Made by a program: the position numbers and the translations under genes | Shown: positions 4,747 to 5,246 of the stretch, piece after piece | How positions within the stretch are numbered: position 1 is the stretch's first letter | How the letters are laid out: every line of letters begins with the position of its first letter | Origin: Clostridiales bacterium | Lineage (GTDB): Bacteria; Bacillota; Clostridia; Christensenellales; Aristaeellaceae | Direction: 5' to 3' | Assembly (NCBI GenBank): GCA_012514225.1 | Contig: JAAZAQ010000184.1 | Location: 1 to 5,246 of the forward strand | Length of the DNA stretch: 5,246 nt | The notes under the pieces: model-generated | Databases searched by the model: none | What the model was told of the DNA's origin: nothing | The model's input: the letters and a program-made list of their open reading frames with translations, nothing else

Positions 4747-5246
4747 CTACAGCAGCGTGTAGCCGCCGTCGACGACAAGGTCGGAGCCGGTGGTGTAGGT
4801 GGAGGCATCGCTGGCGAAGTAGAGGAAGGCGCCGGTCAGCTCGTCCGCCCGCCCCATGCGCTTTTGCGGGGTGGCCTCGCGCCATTGCTGCGCGGCCGGG
4901 AAATCGTCGTTCAAGGGATTGGAGATGTAGCCGGGGCTGACGGAGTTGACGCGGATGCCGTAGCGCGCCCATTCCACGGCCATGGAGCGCGTCAGATGGA
5001 GAACGGCGGCCTTGGAGGTGACATAGCTGGAGGTCCGCTGCGGCACGTTCACGATGCGCGCGGAAATGGACGCCATGTTGACGATGGCGCCGCCCGTCCC
5101 CTGCGCAATCATCACCTTTGCCGCCGCCTGCGCGCACAGCATGGTGCCCACCAGGTTCACGTTGATGACCCGCATCCACTCCTCCAGCCCCGCCTCCTCC
5201 AGCGGGTAGAAGTCGACGACGCCGGCGTTGTTGACGGCGAAGTCCA
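4747..5246 (-). CDS. Short-chain dehydrogenase/reductase, C-terminal part (5' end outside window)
   Basis: The frame is open from the right edge (first whole codon at 5244) to TAG at 4747-4749, about 165 residues, so the ATG at 5175 is internal. It shows classical SDR features in order: NNAG, INVNLVGT with the catalytic Asn, NMASISA with the catalytic Ser, SSYVTSK with the catalytic Tyr and Lys, RVNSVSPGYI after the active site, and the ending GSDLVVDGGYTLL. The Rossmann glycine motif lies beyond the window. Such enzymes are cytoplasmic NAD(P)-dependent oxidoreductases. The VPQRTSSYVTSKAAVLHLTRSMAVEWA segment resembles polyol and ketose reductases (sorbose reductase, arabinitol or mannitol dehydrogenase types) more than fatty-acid FabG enzymes, but the substrate is inferred only. 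It is convergent with the AAA+ gene. Confidence 0.93.
   Translation of the reverse strand, partial: DFAVNNAGVVDFYPLEEAGLEEWMRVINVNLVGTMLCAQAAAKVMIAQGTGGAIVNMASISARIVNVPQRTSSYVTSKAAVLHLTRSMAVEWARYGIRVNSVSPGYISNPLNDDFPAAQQWREATPQKRMGRADELTGAFLYFASDASTYTTGSDLVVDGGYTLL

Noticed and set aside
4422..4808. Short open frames through the hairpin array (minus 4422-4808, plus 4453-4638)
   Set aside because: They translate palindromes, overlap the dehydrogenase end or begin at TTG, and match no known protein family.
5173..5175. ATG as the start of the dehydrogenase gene
   Set aside because: The frame continues upstream to the window edge and encodes the conserved NNAG motif, so this ATG is internal.

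Overview
The window is G+C-rich DNA (about two thirds by eye) carrying five protein genes, two of them cut by the window edges. Strong AAAGGAGG-type ribosome binding sites, a pyruvate,phosphate dikinase resembling the clostridial enzyme, a SpoVK/CbbX-type AAA+ ATPase and a winged-helix protein of a type common in clostridia and their phages suggest a high-G+C member of the Clostridia (Bacillota), possibly gut-associated. This lineage call is inference; there is no rRNA or other decisive marker.

Layout, left to right. (1) 1-704, plus strand: C-terminal 233 residues of pyruvate,phosphate dikinase (ppdK), closed by a clear rho-independent terminator at 745-771. (2) 831-1631, minus strand: a 266-residue DnaD-like/phage-replication-like winged-helix protein, convergent with ppdK, with a good ribosome binding site and a plausible extended -10 promoter. 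(3) 1690-1902: a non-coding gap holding a nested, interrupted inverted repeat with internal hairpins (1723-1853), which may be a structured RNA or a small element remnant. (4) 1903-3192, minus strand: a two-domain class II aldolase/adducin protein whose first domain keeps the catalytic Glu and the three zinc His, and whose second has lost most of them. (5) 3193-3345: a divergent promoter region with a near-consensus extended -10 facing right. (6) 3346-4425, plus strand: a CbbX/SpoVK-type AAA+ ATPase with a helical N-terminal extension and an acidic tail. (7) 4426-4746: a 321-base non-coding stretch densely packed with perfect hairpins and bounded by a 25-bp perfect inverted repeat, each arm containing the same 20-bp palindrome; it looks like a miniature mobile or intergenic hairpin element. 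(8) 4747-5246, minus strand: C-terminal part of a classical short-chain dehydrogenase/reductase, probably acting on a polyol or sugar.

The genes do not form one operon: strands alternate and most genes seem to have their own signals. The dikinase, the aldolase-like protein and the dehydrogenase all fit carbohydrate and central carbon metabolism, but nothing here ties them into one pathway. The most unusual content is non-coding (4455-4684 and 1723-1853), followed by the asymmetric tandem aldolase.
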